Shown piece after piece: positions 22,017 through 33,299 of a stretch of 64,000 nucleotides of DNA. The position numbers were made by a program, and so were the translations under genes. Origin of the DNA: Synanceia verrucosa (lineage: Eukaryota; Chordata; Actinopteri; Perciformes; Synanceiidae); contig CM056559.1 of the NCBI GenBank assembly GCA_029721515.1, positions 15,863,001 to 15,927,000 on the forward strand. Reading direction: 5' to 3'. Each line of letters begins with the position of its first letter. Positions within the stretch are counted from its first letter, which is position 1. The notes below the pieces were generated by a model. That model had not been told where the DNA came from, did no database searches, and saw nothing but the letters and a program-made list of their open reading frames with translations.

Positions 22017-23274
22017 CAAGGGTTGGACAATGAAACTGAAACACTGGCCAATTTAGTGTTGGAGGTTTCATGGCTAAATTTGACCACCCTGGCAGCCAAA
22101 CTTCATTGATTGCACATTGCACCAGTAAGGGCAGAGTGCGAAGGTTCAATTATCTGAGTAATAGCACAGTTTTGCTTAAAATATTGCAATGCACACATTA
22201 TAGGTGACATATCAGAGTTCAAAAGAGGACAAATTGTTGGTGCATGTCTTCTGTGCCCTTCTGTGACCAAGACAGCAAGTTTGTGATGCATCAAAAGCCA
22301 CGGTATCCAGGGTAATATCAGCATAACACCAAGAAGGATGAACCACATCAACCAGGAGTAACTGTGGACGCAAGGGCAAGCTGTCTGAAAGGGATGTCCT
22401 GGGTGCTCACCTGGATTGTATCCAAAAAGCACAGCTGACCAGCTCACTGCAGAATTAAATGTGCACCTCAACTTTCCTGTTTCTACCAAAACTGTCCATC
22501 GGGAGCTCCACAGGGTCAATATTCATGGCCGGGCTGCTATAGCCAAACCTTTGGTCACTCGTGCCAATGCCAAACATCAGTTTCAATGGTGCCAGCAGTG
22601 AAAATCTTGGGCTGTGGACAATGTGAAACATGTATTGTTCTCTGATGAGTCCACCTTTACTGTCTTTCCCACATTCGGGAGAGTTATGGTATGGAGAAGC
22701 CCCAGAGAAGCATACCACCCAGACTTTTGCATGCCTAGAGTGAAGCATGGGGGTGGATTGGTGATGGTTTGTGCTGCAATATCATGGCATTCCCTAGGCC
22801 CAATATTTGTGCGAGATGGGCACATCACCGCCAAGGACTACCGAACCATTCTGGAGGACCATGTACACCCAATGGTTCAAACATTGTATCCTGAAGGCGG
22901 TGCTGTGTATCAGGATGATAATGCACCAGTACATACAGCGAGACTGGTGACAGAATGGTTTGATGAACATGAAAGTGAAGTTGAACATCTCCCATGGCCT
23001 GCACAGTCACCAGATCTAAATATTATTGAGCCACTTTGGGGTGTTTTGGAGGAGCGAGTCAGGAAATGTTTTCCTCCACCAGCATCATGTAGTGACCTGG
23101 CCACTATTCTGCAAGAAGAATGGCTCAAAATCTCTCTGGCCGCTGTGCAGGACTTGTATTTGTCATTCCCAAGAGGAACTGATGCTGTATTGGCTGCAAA
23201 AGGAGGCCCTACACCATAATAATGAATTGCTGTGGTCTAAAACCAGGCATTTCAGTTTCATTGTCCAACCCCTG
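22017..23274 (+). mobile_element. Tc1-like transposon 3 (1.26 kb)
   Basis: Inverted ends CARGGGTTGGACAATGAAAC (22017 onward, and in reverse complement ending at 23274) are flanked by TA on both sides (22015-22016, 23275-23276). The transposase lies at 22205-23219. The length is that of a full Tc1 element. Confidence 0.92.
22205..23219 (+). pseudogene. Tc1-like DD34E transposase with premature stop
   Basis: The N-terminal DNA-binding part (about 22205-22440) has several stops and frame changes. From 22416 one frame runs to the end except for TGA at 22599-22601. The DDE domain is complete: L-F-S-D-E-S-T-F (first Asp) near 22635-22658, K-H-G-G-G-L-V-M-V near 22743-22769, Y-Q-D-D-N-A-P-V-H-T (second Asp) near 22908-22937, and S-P-D-L-N-I-I-E-P-L-W (Glu) near 23008-23040. 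The end of the protein, K-G-G-P-T-P, is intact. It is the best preserved catalytic domain among the four Tc1 copies. Confidence 0.9.
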
Positions 23275-23276
23275 TA

Positions 23277-23854
23277 CATACGCAAGCACTCTTGCAAAAT
23301 GAAACCAGTGAATAAAGGGAAATTAGCACTGGTCACTTCCAGAAAAACACCAAATCAAGGTGACATTAGAAGAGTGGCTGCCACATGCAGACCTATAACA
23401 AGGAATTGGCAATGATCAGAGGGCCACAGTGCAGAATTATGGGATAGAAAATGCAGTGCCCTAAGGGAGCAATGGATAGAGGCTGATGGATGGAGGGTAG
23501 GAAAGAAGAGATACAGGGAGAGGGAGCCTGACTTGTTGTGTGAATGACATTGCAGACAGCTGTGAAGTGCTTGATAAGAAAGGAGCAAGGGAATGAGAAT
23601 GAATAGAAACTGACAGAGAGAGAAAGGGAGTGACGTTGTTTGATAGAAAGGGTATCATAAATAAGTAGATCAAGATGAGAATATACGAGAGGAGATGAAG
23701 CGATGAGCAGAAAGACAATAGGGTGTGTTACAAGGACAATATGTCTTAACAAGCACAGAAAACTGAAGAAAATACTCCACAGGGAGAGCAGTTTTTCAAC
23801 GCATCACTAGCCATCACTACAACAGCGTTCATTTATATTCCCCCTAGCAACCAA
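23277..23854. other. No gene recognised; GA-rich
   Basis: GA-rich anonymous sequence from about 23450 to 23700, giving long but low-complexity minus-strand frames rich in Ser, Leu and Phe. Confidence 0.5.
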
Positions 23855-23995
23855 GACAAAGATTGATTGAGTAATTGGTTGTTTTTTTTCCCACCAATAG
23901 CAGAGTAATTTTCATGTTTTTGTTCTTGCAAGCATTTTCGCCACCCTTACTTCAGCCATCTTTACTGTTTCAACCTGCAACGAAAGCACAAAAGG
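23855..23995 (+). repeat. Dispersed repeat, paired with 33052-33190
   Basis: 'gattgattgagtaattgg' then 'ccaccaatag', 'tttcatgttttt.ttcttgcaagca.tttc.ccaccc', 'cttcagccatctttactgtttcaa' and 'ctgcaac.aa' all recur in the same order at 33052-33190. No coding content. Confidence 0.5.
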
Positions 23996-24392
23996 AGGAC
24001 AAAGCCCTCAGAAGAAAGAGAAAGGAGTGCTGAAAGAAAAGAGGAAATGAACTGAGATGAGAGAGCAGAATCAATGTTGATGCATGTTTCCTTGCTACGA
24101 GCCGCCATTGTCAAACAGTTGCTTCTCTGCTACGTCACATCTATGACAATCCCGCCCGGCGATCCTGATTGGCTCAGTCATTTTTTGCTCCCTTGAAGTC
24201 CTTCCTATTGGGTGCAAGTCCAGATCAATGTGTGGAGGTAGGCAGAACTACATTCAGCTGGAGGGAGGCAGGTTAATGGAGTACCTGGGAAGGTACTCAA
24301 AGCCCGCACTGATCAGCTGACTGGTGTTTTCACAATGATTTTCAATTGTTCCCTGCAACAATCCATCATCCTCTCCTGCCTGAAAGCCACCA

Positions 24393-24731
24393 TAATCATC
24401 CATCCATTTTCTACCACTTATCCTCAGGGTCATGGGGGGCTGGAGCCTACCCCAGCTGTCTTATAGCAAGAGGCAGGGTACACCCTGGACAAGTCGCCAG
24501 TTTATCACAGGGCACATAGAGACAGACAACCACTCACACTCACATTCACACCTAAAGTCAATTTCAATTAGCCAATTAACCTAATGGTGGGAGGAAGCCA
24601 GAGTACCCAGAGAGAACCCACTTAGACACAGGGAGAACATGCAAACTCCACACAGAAAGGTCGGGAATCGAACCCGGTACCTTCTTGCTGTGAGGTGACA
24701 GTGCTTACCACTACACCACTGTGCCGCCCAC
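24393..24731 (-). mobile_element. tRNA-derived SINE, type 1 (copy B)
   Basis: This is the reverse complement of the SINE at 19748-20103, complete from the box A head (24708-24731) to the GATG-type tail (24393-24410). The box B sequence is present as GATTCGAACCC-type complement at about 24665-24680. Confidence 0.85.
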
Positions 24732-25533
24732 CACAATCATCCCCATACCTAAAAAGCCAACTAATGAATAAATCTGAATGATTACAGGCCTGTTGAACTT
24801 ATGCCTGTGATCATGAAGTGCTTTGAGAGGCTGGTTGCATACCACATCAAGGACATTTCGATATCAATCACTGAATCTAGCTGGTCATACTGAATTAATG
24901 CCATTTATTCATCCCTCAGTCTATCTTTGTTTAATAATTTGTTTGTTATTTTCTTTTAGTAGTCTGCAGCGGAAAATTACTTAATGTCTCGGGCAATGAA
25001 TTTTGGGAATTTTACTGGCACAAATGGGCAGTTGATCTGGTAGTGACAGGAAGCAGAAACAACCAGACTAGTTTCTACTTCATTGTCTCGTCTCAGTGGA
25101 AGCTACGGAGCCTCTAACAGACCAGTTCTGTGGTCAACTCTTCAGTGGTTGGACCGCACCGAGGCTCTCTGTTTGTGTTTGTGCAGCTTTAGTATTAAAA
25201 ACATCCATTGCAGGTTGATGTGAAAAATACATGCTTTGCATGCACAGACCTTGCAGACATCCACTTTAAGTATGCACAGACCTCTATGGAGTCCGCTCTG
25301 AGTCTGTTCCGCCCGAGTTTGTTTAGGCCTTTATATCGACTAATAAACTCCAACAGTCCCCCACATTGTTCACTGTGGCTGCTCTGATGTTTACATATTG
25401 CCAGTCGAGGCTTCCTGAGCAGTTTAGGAGCTTCCACAGCTGCCAAATATCCACTTCTATAGTCTCCAATTGGAGATGATGCAGCGCATCATTCAACCCT
25501 GACGAGTCAGTGACGACAAAGTATAGTAGAGCA

Positions 25534-26553
25534 GGGGTCCATTTCACAAAGCAGTCTGTTAACCCTGAAATGTAGGAAACTGAGTTTTCCATTTCAAAAA
25601 GGGAGGTATATCACACAGAGAAAGAGGGGTAACTCTAGCCTGTTTCAGAGAGAGAGGTAACTTAATCTCAGACGAGTTTTGGCATCTGTTAAAATGACGT
25701 ACTTTCATCAATGATCCAGTGGATGAAGGTGCAGCATTATTGCGCAGAGAATTAAATATTCGCCGTCATCTATGTTTGCATAGATGTTCTAGCATTTCTG
25801 AGCAGTACCGTTTCATGTCACAGTCCATAATCTACATACACGATCTAATCCGCACCAACCACAGTCAGTGTGCAAAATACCCATCAATATTCAGGAGTCC
25901 CCATCTCTAAATTGTTGCACAACACAGAAATACATTCTCTCAACATGCAGTAGCCTATGCAAGGAAACGACTGAATAAATGTCAGGTATCAACACGTAGC
26001 AGTGCACTTGTCAAGGATTATGATGGCTAATTTGCATACAGGCAGGGGATTAACTGGTTCAGCTTGGCAAAAAATATTTTTGCGAATATTGAATTCTGAA
26101 TATTGGACATTGTGAGCTCAGAAAACATTTTAGTGGTCATTAAATCAGAGACCTGTTAATAGGCTGCCTACCAAACAGTTGTCCCCTGTAATATTATTGT
26201 GATTGCAAATGACTACATTTAAACTTATGCATTGATCTGGGCAGCAATGTTTTCCCACGCCGCCCCCCCCTTTTGCAGCTGCAGCGGTGTTTCACTTAAT
26301 TCTAAAAGCATGTTCAAACTCGCCATATGAGTACATTAACATTTCTAATTCAAGTGGGGTGAAAAACACAGCCCTTCGCTTCCCCGTTGCCATGGTGACT
26401 TGCTATGGTGTACGCGCTTAATTCCTGGTGAAACTACTCTGAGTTGATTCAACCAACTCAAATCAGCTGTTCTGGAGTTTTCCTATCTCAGAGTTGATCA
26501 ACTCAGAGTTCAGGGTTATACTCAGAGTTTGTTGAACATGTGAAAGGGACCCC
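25534..26553 (+). mobile_element. Harbinger-type transposon, internally deleted
   Basis: The ends GGGGTCCATTTCACAAA (left) and GGGGTCCCTTTCACATG (right, reverse complement) match at 13 of 17 positions. Subterminal sequence rich in 'aactcagagtt' blocks (26455-26530) is typical of fish PIF/Harbinger or ISL2EU elements. The interior keeps only the N-terminal part of a HARBI1-like protein. The target duplication cannot be settled. Confidence 0.65.
25690..25910 (+). pseudogene. HARBI1-like nuclease N-terminal fragment
   Basis: The frame reads D-P-V-D-E-G-A-A-L-L-R-R-E-L, and further on Q-Y-R-F-M-S-Q-S-I-I-Y-I-H-D-L-I, a pattern found near the start of Harbinger transposases (the R-Y-R-F-S..I..L block). 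It stops at 25910 and no DDE triad follows. The element is therefore a deletion derivative. Confidence 0.6.
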
Positions 26554-27090
26554 AGATAGACAAATGATAAATGTTTGTTCAAAACAAAGAGATAAAGTGT
26601 TGTTAAAGTGTTACAAGTTGTGTTGTTGAAACTAGAAAAATAGAATGATCACTGTCATTATACCGTTGTATAATAAAATTGTAAAGCTTCTCCCTTTTCA
26701 GTGTACAAGAATAAAATAAGCATAAAAATAAGAAATTGTATGAAAAATAACTCTATAAACCTAATAAGGATAAAAATGCCTTATATACAAATATGAATTG
26801 ACAACATGGATAAATACTGAATATATAACCTGGAAATGTCCATATGCTTTGCAGCAGATGTTAGATATGTACACAATAAATAATTATATCGCACAGGGTG
26901 TTTAATAGAACAGCAGTAGTGACTGTTGAAGGTGTTAAATAAACATGTTTAGTGCAGATATATTCCCTTCTTTCTTGAGTCTGTTTGCTCATGAAAAACA
27001 AAAAATGAATAATATAGATTAAAAATGAATGTATTTAATCATGATTAATCAAAAATTAATCCACAAAAACTTTACCCATTTGACAGCCCT

Positions 27091-29200
27091 CATGCAATAA
27101 TGGTAACAAACAAATGTGCAATAATTTAATTATGCAAATGAGCAATAACTTTTTTTGTAGCAATAACTGTGCCTTACTAGTGTAAATATTATTTTATTAG
27201 TACTTTTTTCTTGTAAAACTTTGTCTTTTCTGTTATATTTTTTGTTAAGCATGACTATTTTTAACATTTAACTGAGCACCAAGTAGTGCAAGCACTCCTA
27301 ATTTCGTTGTATGCACTCTGATATGATGACAATTTGATTTGATTTGTTGATTTGAAATGGATTCATTCATAAAATGCAAGCAGAAAAAGATTTGCTGACA
27401 CACACATTCATATTATTGTCCTCTATTATTAATCTATCATTTTTCTGATTAAAGGTCAGTGATTTGCAAACACCGCTGAAATTCTTTGCCCTCAAATACA
27501 TGATAATTTATTCCTGGCAAACAAAATGAGGTCAAATGCATCTCAATTTTTTTTTTTTTTTTTTTTTACATTTTTAGACCCAGAAAATGTTTGATTATTT
27601 TTATTGTGAGCAATTAAATAAAAACATCTGTCAGGTCTCATTTATGAATGAGGCTGAATAAGAGTGGAAGAGGAACAGATGGTAAGAGGAGAGACAAAGA
27701 AGGCATCAGGTAAGTCAGAGAGAGAGAGAAATGAAAATTTAATGCAAAGGAGTGATCTGTGACTAATGTAGCGGTCATGGTTGTACTTCATGCTCACACA
27801 TATGGAATACACAAATAAGGGAACTCATGCAGAAAAGAATGAGATTTCCCCATGTTCTTGACAGCTCAAGTAGCCTCTGGCCTTTTGGCTGTCTGCTGCA
27901 ATCTGACCTCGGTGGCACTTAATCAAAGTCATATGTCAGATACCATTCATCAGGGTTTACACAACCACACACACACACACACACACACAACATGGATTAC
28001 TGATCGGCAAAATCTGACCGGTTAGAGCCGTGTTAACTGTTATTAATACCATAAGACTTCAGCTTTTTTCCAATTTGTCAGGTTGAAGTTAAAGCTTTTG
28101 GTCATCAAAGTGTAAGTACTGATCGGTCATCTCCACTACGATTGCAACAGCACTTGCATCCAGTCTCATTGCATGCATGCACATGACATCAACCCAGACA
28201 CACACACTTATATTTCCTTGCTTTCTGTGATCAGTGCTAAGGTATATTAGCACATAACAAGCTTCTCTTGTCGTAGGGCACAAATTCTATTGACTGACTC
28301 CAATTTGTACAAAAACAACTTCAGGTAAAAATAGAGTGTGACGCAGAGAGAATGAGAAAGTGAAACAGAACGAAAGGTTGTAAAGCTGCATAAAAAAGGG
28401 GAGGGAGAGAGGGAAGAAAGAGCTTACATAAGAAAAAGACAAAAGAACAAAGAGTTAATGATGCTTTCATTCTGTTTACATTCACAACTAAATATCGTAA
28501 ATGTAAATTCACAACTAAATATTGTAAATGTAGTGGCAAGTTATGCAGCTGCTGAATTATACTCCCAGAGATGGGAAACAGGATACAACAAATTAAAATC
28601 ATTCAGGTTCTACCAAAAGTGATACAGATCTGGAGAATCCACCATATTTGCTGCTGATGTTATTTCTAACTAAAAAATACCATTTTAGCTGAAATTGAGC
28701 CAATGAACCCTGTATATTAAAACACAACGCATCGGGAAGCAATGGGAAGCACGGGGAAGCATCATATTCATTACGGTATTATTGCTTCTCAAACAATTTT
28801 CTCAGTTTCTGTGGCAGTTGAAAAGAATAATACACAGTTTTCTAAAACACAATGTATACTGTAGATTTATATATAACTAATCTTCAAACCTCAATTATAA
28901 CCCACCAGAAGTGTGTGTTGTATCTGTGTCTACAGAGGCCCAACAGCCCTGCCTGTATTTTCTCTTTTCTTATTATTTTGCTGTGTTCAGGACGTTTCTG
29001 GGCTTCAACAAAGAGATTCCCTAAAGGCCACTCTGATGTTTCCGTGTGTACAGCCTATACAGATCTTTGTTGAATTGGTTTTGTGGGAATACAAACACTT
29101 CCTGAGACAGTGCCATGTTTACAGAAAACACAAGGACATCTGGACATGACCTTAGTTTGCTTTGTTCTCACTAATGCCGCTTCCTGTTCATTCATGTTTA
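27091..29200. other. No gene recognised; microsatellites
   Basis: Anonymous sequence with a T-run at 27548-27567, a (CA)n run at about 27966-27989 and a GA-rich patch near 28380-28420. A 25-bp direct repeat ('ttcacaactaaatatcgtaaatgta' type) lies at 28482-28533. Confidence 0.5.
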
Positions 29201-29204
29201 GATC

Positions 29205-29292
29205 GCCTCTTGCCCTAAGCCAGCTGGGATAGGCTCCAGCCCCCCCGCGACCCCATGTGAGGATAAATGGTTGAAAATGGATCGATGGATTT
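29205..29292 (+). mobile_element. tRNA-derived SINE, type 1, 3' end only (copy C)
   Basis: It carries the last 85 bp of the SINE body: 'ccagctgggataggctccag', the C-run and 'gaggataaatggttgaaaatgg' with a GATG tail. The tRNA-like head is missing. Confidence 0.75.
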
Positions 29293-29329
29293 CTGACAGC
29301 AGGCAAAATGGTGGTGCCAGGTGAGATTG

Positions 29330-30047
29330 CTTCTGAAAAGACAAAAACTCAAACTTTGTCTCGTGCTTCATATCTGTTCTTTATTTCCATCACACCTTCT
29401 TCTTTTATCAGCCTTTTTCTCTTTTTGTTGCTGTACATCCCCTATATGCACCCTTACCATATTTTAATATTTTCTCATTCTATGTGTGGCAGGATGGACT
29501 CCCTTTTTCTTCATTTTGGTCTGCCACCTCGCTCCCCCTTGTCTTTGCTTGATTCGCACCAGATGTGGATCTCTGTGCGACATTGATTGCGGGGCGGGGC
29601 CGTCTGTATTAATATGGCTCAGGTGTTGCTCGGCTCCGCCTGCTCTCTTGTCTCTTGACTGGCGTTCGTGCCACAGCTCTTGGTGCACCGTGACCGTCGC
29701 ACTGACTTTTGCTGGATCTTCTCCACCTTTCTACAAATCGTAAGTCCTTGTGGTGTTTGATATGGGGGAATTCTTGCGGTCTCTTGGCATTACACCTGTT
29801 TTGTCATTGTGCCTTGCAGTGAAGCCCAGCCAGCCTGCTGTGGCTGGCTGGGACGGGGTGTGCGTGCTCTCCAGGTATAGTGGCTCGGTAAACTTCTTGG
29901 CAGTGTGCCTCAGTTTGCTTGTGGCTGCTACACAGCTAATTGTTATATTTGCCATTCCCCAGCAGTGTTATGCTGCCGCTTGTTGCGATCCCTCTCCTCT
30001 CTGGTGGAGAGGCTGTGCCTGTGCTGTGTGGGTAGGTGGCCTGTAGT
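29330..30047 (+). other. GC-richer segment, possible retroelement fragment
   Basis: Base composition shifts up here. The sequence has T/C-rich blocks and short Cys/Trp-rich frames. It looks like repeat-derived sequence, but I found no protein motif or termini. It continues beyond the SINE at 30048-30300 up to about 30960, where AATAAAATG occurs. Confidence 0.3.
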
Positions 30048-30300
30048 GGGGGCGGCTGTAGCTCAGAGCGGGTCGTTTAGTGATCAGAAGATTACTGGTT
30101 GGAATCCCGACTCCCCCCAAGGTGCATGTCGAAGTGTCCTTGAGAAAGATACTGAACCCCAAATTGCTCCTGATGAACTGTTGGCACCTTTCATGGCAGC
30201 CTCTGGCATCAGTGAATGGGTGAATGGGGCATGTAGTGTAAAGTGCTTTGTGCTGTCGGTGGACTGGAAAAGCACTATACAAATGCAACACCATTTACCA
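30048..30300 (+). mobile_element. tRNA-derived SINE, type 2
   Basis: The head has a box A-like TGTAGCTCAGAGCGGG and a box B-like GGTTGGAATCC. The body contains 'gtgtccttgagaaagatactgaacccc' and 'gtaaagtgctttg', and the 3' end is 'agcactatacaaatgca..accatttacc', a widespread fish SINE ending shared with CR1/Rex1-like LINEs. One copy only in this window. Confidence 0.75.
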
Positions 30301-31081
30301 TAGTTCAGATGATGCTCTATTGCTGTGGGTGTTTTAATTGTTTTAATGTACGTGCTTCACAGGCATGCTTGGAGCGGGTTGGGGTGCTCCACTTCTGGGG
30401 TGTTCAACGCTCCGAATGGATTCTACTGCTGTCGTGCTACATGGCTGTTTTGCTGCCTTGCTAAACGCTGTTTGGTTACATGACTGTTTTGCCGTACAAC
30501 TGGCTTGCTCCATGTTGTTTTGCTGTATGGCAGTGTTATGACTACCTTGCCATTGCCATTTGCTGCACTTGCTGTGTCCGACACCAGTTTGGACCTTTAA
30601 TCTCCACCAGTCCGCCACCAGTTTGGACCTTTAATCTCCACCGTCATGGAGAAAGCTTCTACTATACTATAGCTTGAATTTATTTTTGGTGTGATTATTT
30701 TCCTTGTTTTGCCATTGTATATTTTTGTTTTCTTATTGATAGACTTTTTTTCTGTTTTGCGTTTGTTTGTTTGTTTGTTTGTTTCTTAATTGATTTGTCT
30801 GTTTTGTTTTCCTTTTTAAGTGTACCCCCTTTTGTGTGTGATGCCTGTTAATTTAATTATTATTTGATGTTGCAGTATGTTGGAAGAAAACAAATTGCTG
30901 TTTTTTTTTTTTATTAATTGTTTAAACTGAAATAATAAAATGTACTATTATGTTTCACGTCTTGCTTTGGTGTTAGTGTTATTTATTTTAAATTGGTTTA
31001 CAGTCAATCGCACCTACGCTCGCCACATGTCTCTGTCAAAATGTTGTTGACCATTGACAAATGTATAGGGATTTTGCCTAG

Positions 31082-31123
<42 letters not shown>

Positions 31124-32265
31124 CTCTCAGTAGGGGAAGAGAAAAACTCTTCTTAATCTGGCCTGCCCCAGAGCTAACCCAGCATACTACAAAGTCTTGT
31201 CTTGACTCTGTACAGGGCTATTCACTAGTTATAGCCCTAAGGCTTTGAAGCTTGAAGTACTTAGAGTGCCATTTGAAATGCAGACACAGTAATCATGAGA
31301 ATTTAAAAGAGCACAATCACAAAGGCTCTACCCCATGGACTACCAAAGAGAATATGGGGAAGTATCAAAATACTGAAGTGATTTCGTCCTGCTTGTTTTT
31401 ATTCATCTTTTTTTCTCATCAGCAAAGGAATCATAAGCTCTTAGAAGTTCTGCCCCACCAACAAGTAGGAAATGATCGAAGACAGAGTGGAAGCTAACTG
31501 TAGAGAGGTAAATGAAATACAAAGCCAACTGGTCCCTGCCCGGCATGTCTTCTCCTTATTATCAGCAATGAGCTGTGAACAATGACTGTTAGTAGTCACA
31601 ATGATAAAAAAAAGTCTGATAGATCATAGGTAAAGTTAATTTTCTTTATGTTTCTTTGCTGAAGAAAAGTAAATGCAATTTAGGATTAGCACAGTTTATA
31701 GAGATATATAGAGGGTTTTTTTTGGTAACATAGAGTTGAGGGCTCTAAAATTAAAATAAAACAATGTAACAGTATAACACAAAATAGTCCTTGAAAATAT
31801 ACAGAATTTAGGAAGTTCTCTACTACTAGACAGCATACCTTGTCTTATGGAACACATTGATGTCTTTATTTGCTTCTTACCAAAGGAACAGACTTTTTGC
31901 CACTGTTGAGATCTGCAGAATAGTTTTGGTGTTGAGCCAAAAGGAGTCTCAGTACCCCAAAAAAGAGATTGCCATTCTGAGGCTACAAACAAAGGGGTTG
32001 ACATCATGTCCAGAGGGAGGCTGAGGGTGAGACAGTTTTCAAAAATGGAAACCTCAAGGCAGGACAACTATTGTTCTCTCAATCACCCAACATTTGCATA
32101 CCATCAACTGTTTGGTAGTGCTGTTACATATTGTCAGCACAGCAAGAGCAAAGACCAGTCGGGTACAAGAAAGTGGGTTGGTCTAAAGCCTGGGGTCCAT
32201 CTTGCATCTTGTTTGCAAGATCTCATGATCTGCTTTACAGGATTTACTTAGGGCTTCATAGCACT
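30301..32265. other. No gene recognised; simple repeats
   Basis: Includes a 28-bp tandem duplication ('caccagtttggacctttaatc' twice at 30581-30640), a (GTTT)n run at 30763-30784, poly-T at 30901-30912 and (TC)n at 31085-31118. Frames here show no family features. Confidence 0.5.
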
Positions 32266-32269
32266 GTTT

Positions 32270-32830
32270 AACTATGAACCCCAACTTGGCTCTGAATGAA
32301 ACTTCTCACTTGCAAGAACCTAAAAAAGTGTGATTGTGGTAACTTATATTTCAATTCGAGTTGATCAAAAGACACCATTCTGCCCCTTTCAAATAAATCT
32401 TTTAACATTGTAATACCTGTCTTTTCCCACAGAGAAAACACACTGTTCATTATTCCCAGAAGAAAATCTCTGTCTCTTTGTATTGGGGTAACAATTTTTT
32501 TTTTCTTAATCACGTCCCAAATCCTCAGGGTAGATTTAACAATAAAATTATTTTCTACATCTGTATCTTTTCTATTCAAAATGAAAGAGACTAGCTAATG
32601 CTAACGGTTTTCCAAGGTTGTATTCTTCAATATCTAACCAGACAGTGTCTACGTCATTTTGTGCCCAATCTACTAGATATTGAAATAGAGATGCTAACTG
32701 GTATAGTTTGATGTTGGGAAGGCCATTCCTCCCTTATCTAATGGTAACTGTAATTTTGTGAATTTCAGTCGTCGCCTCTTACGGTTCCAGATAAATGTCC
32801 TAAACCAAGTAGATGCTATTCGTTTGAATG
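32270..32830 (-). pseudogene. L1-like ORF2 fragment
   Basis: At 32830-32700 the minus strand encodes F-I-W-N-R-K-R-R-R-L and L-P-L-D-K-G-G-M-A-F-P, the conserved block after the RT domain of L1-type ORF2 (compare F-I-W-Q-R-K-R and K-D-K-G-G-L-S-L-P-N in the 11.8-kb fragment). It is followed at 32600-32280 by a tract ending in F-R-F-L-Q-V-R-S-F. Two frames are needed. Both ends are truncated. Confidence 0.7.
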
Positions 32831-33051
32831 ACACAACTTTCTGATGCAACTTATGATGCATTGTTCCAACTAAGCTTGTGGGAAATACGTGTCGTTCAAC
32901 GATGCATCGGACTATGTTAGTTGTAAACATCGGATGTTGCTTCGTTCGGATGATGCTGTTGGGAAACACTTGCATCGTAGAGCCATCATTCTAACTGGGG
33001 AAGTAGCTAACGAAGTTAGCAACGAACGTTTTGGGAAACGCACCCCAGAAC
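32831..33051. repeat. Possible fold-back repeat fragment
   Basis: Several similar 'gatgcat' and 'cttgtgggaaatacg' / 'ttttgggaaacgcacccc' blocks suggest the end of a DNA element, but no partner end was found. Confidence 0.3.
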
Positions 33052-33190
33052 GACAGTGATTGATTTATTTTTTTCCACCAATAAGTGGCTTTCATGTTTT
33101 TTTTTTCTTGCAAGCACTTTCCCCACCCACACTTTAGCATCTTATCCGTTTCAATGTTTCAATCTGCAACAAACTGACAATAGTCCGGAA
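33052..33190 (+). repeat. Dispersed repeat, partner of 23855-23995
   Basis: It shares the ordered blocks listed for the other copy, in the same orientation, at roughly 80 percent by eye. Confidence 0.5.
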
Positions 33191-33299
33191 AAATCATTAT
33201 ATATATTATATATTATATAATAAAGAATTATTTACAAAATTATTTACCATAACTCTGGATTCATCTGGCCTATAAAAACAATATAAAAACTGGCATGTA

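Larger units (their letters stand above)
24960..27090 (-). repeat. Dispersed repeat family R2, copy B (interrupted by Harbinger)
   Basis: The longest copy of the family and inverted with respect to copy A. Its parts are 24960-25533 and 26554-27090; the middle is a Harbinger insertion. The right end has 'gattaatcatgattaatc'-like sequence and 'tgacagccct'. Copy A supplies the uninterrupted sequence at the Harbinger site ('ggagcagatagac'), so the insertion point can be read directly. No gene is encoded. Confidence 0.6.

Noticed and set aside
23393..23752. Membrane-like Ser/Leu/Phe protein on the minus strand
   Set aside because: It is the complement of GA-rich low-complexity sequence; three overlapping frames look alike.
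31696..32067. Possible L1 C-terminal coding
   Set aside because: The frame is open but lacks the motifs present in the adjoining L1 fragment, and the other frames do not continue it.
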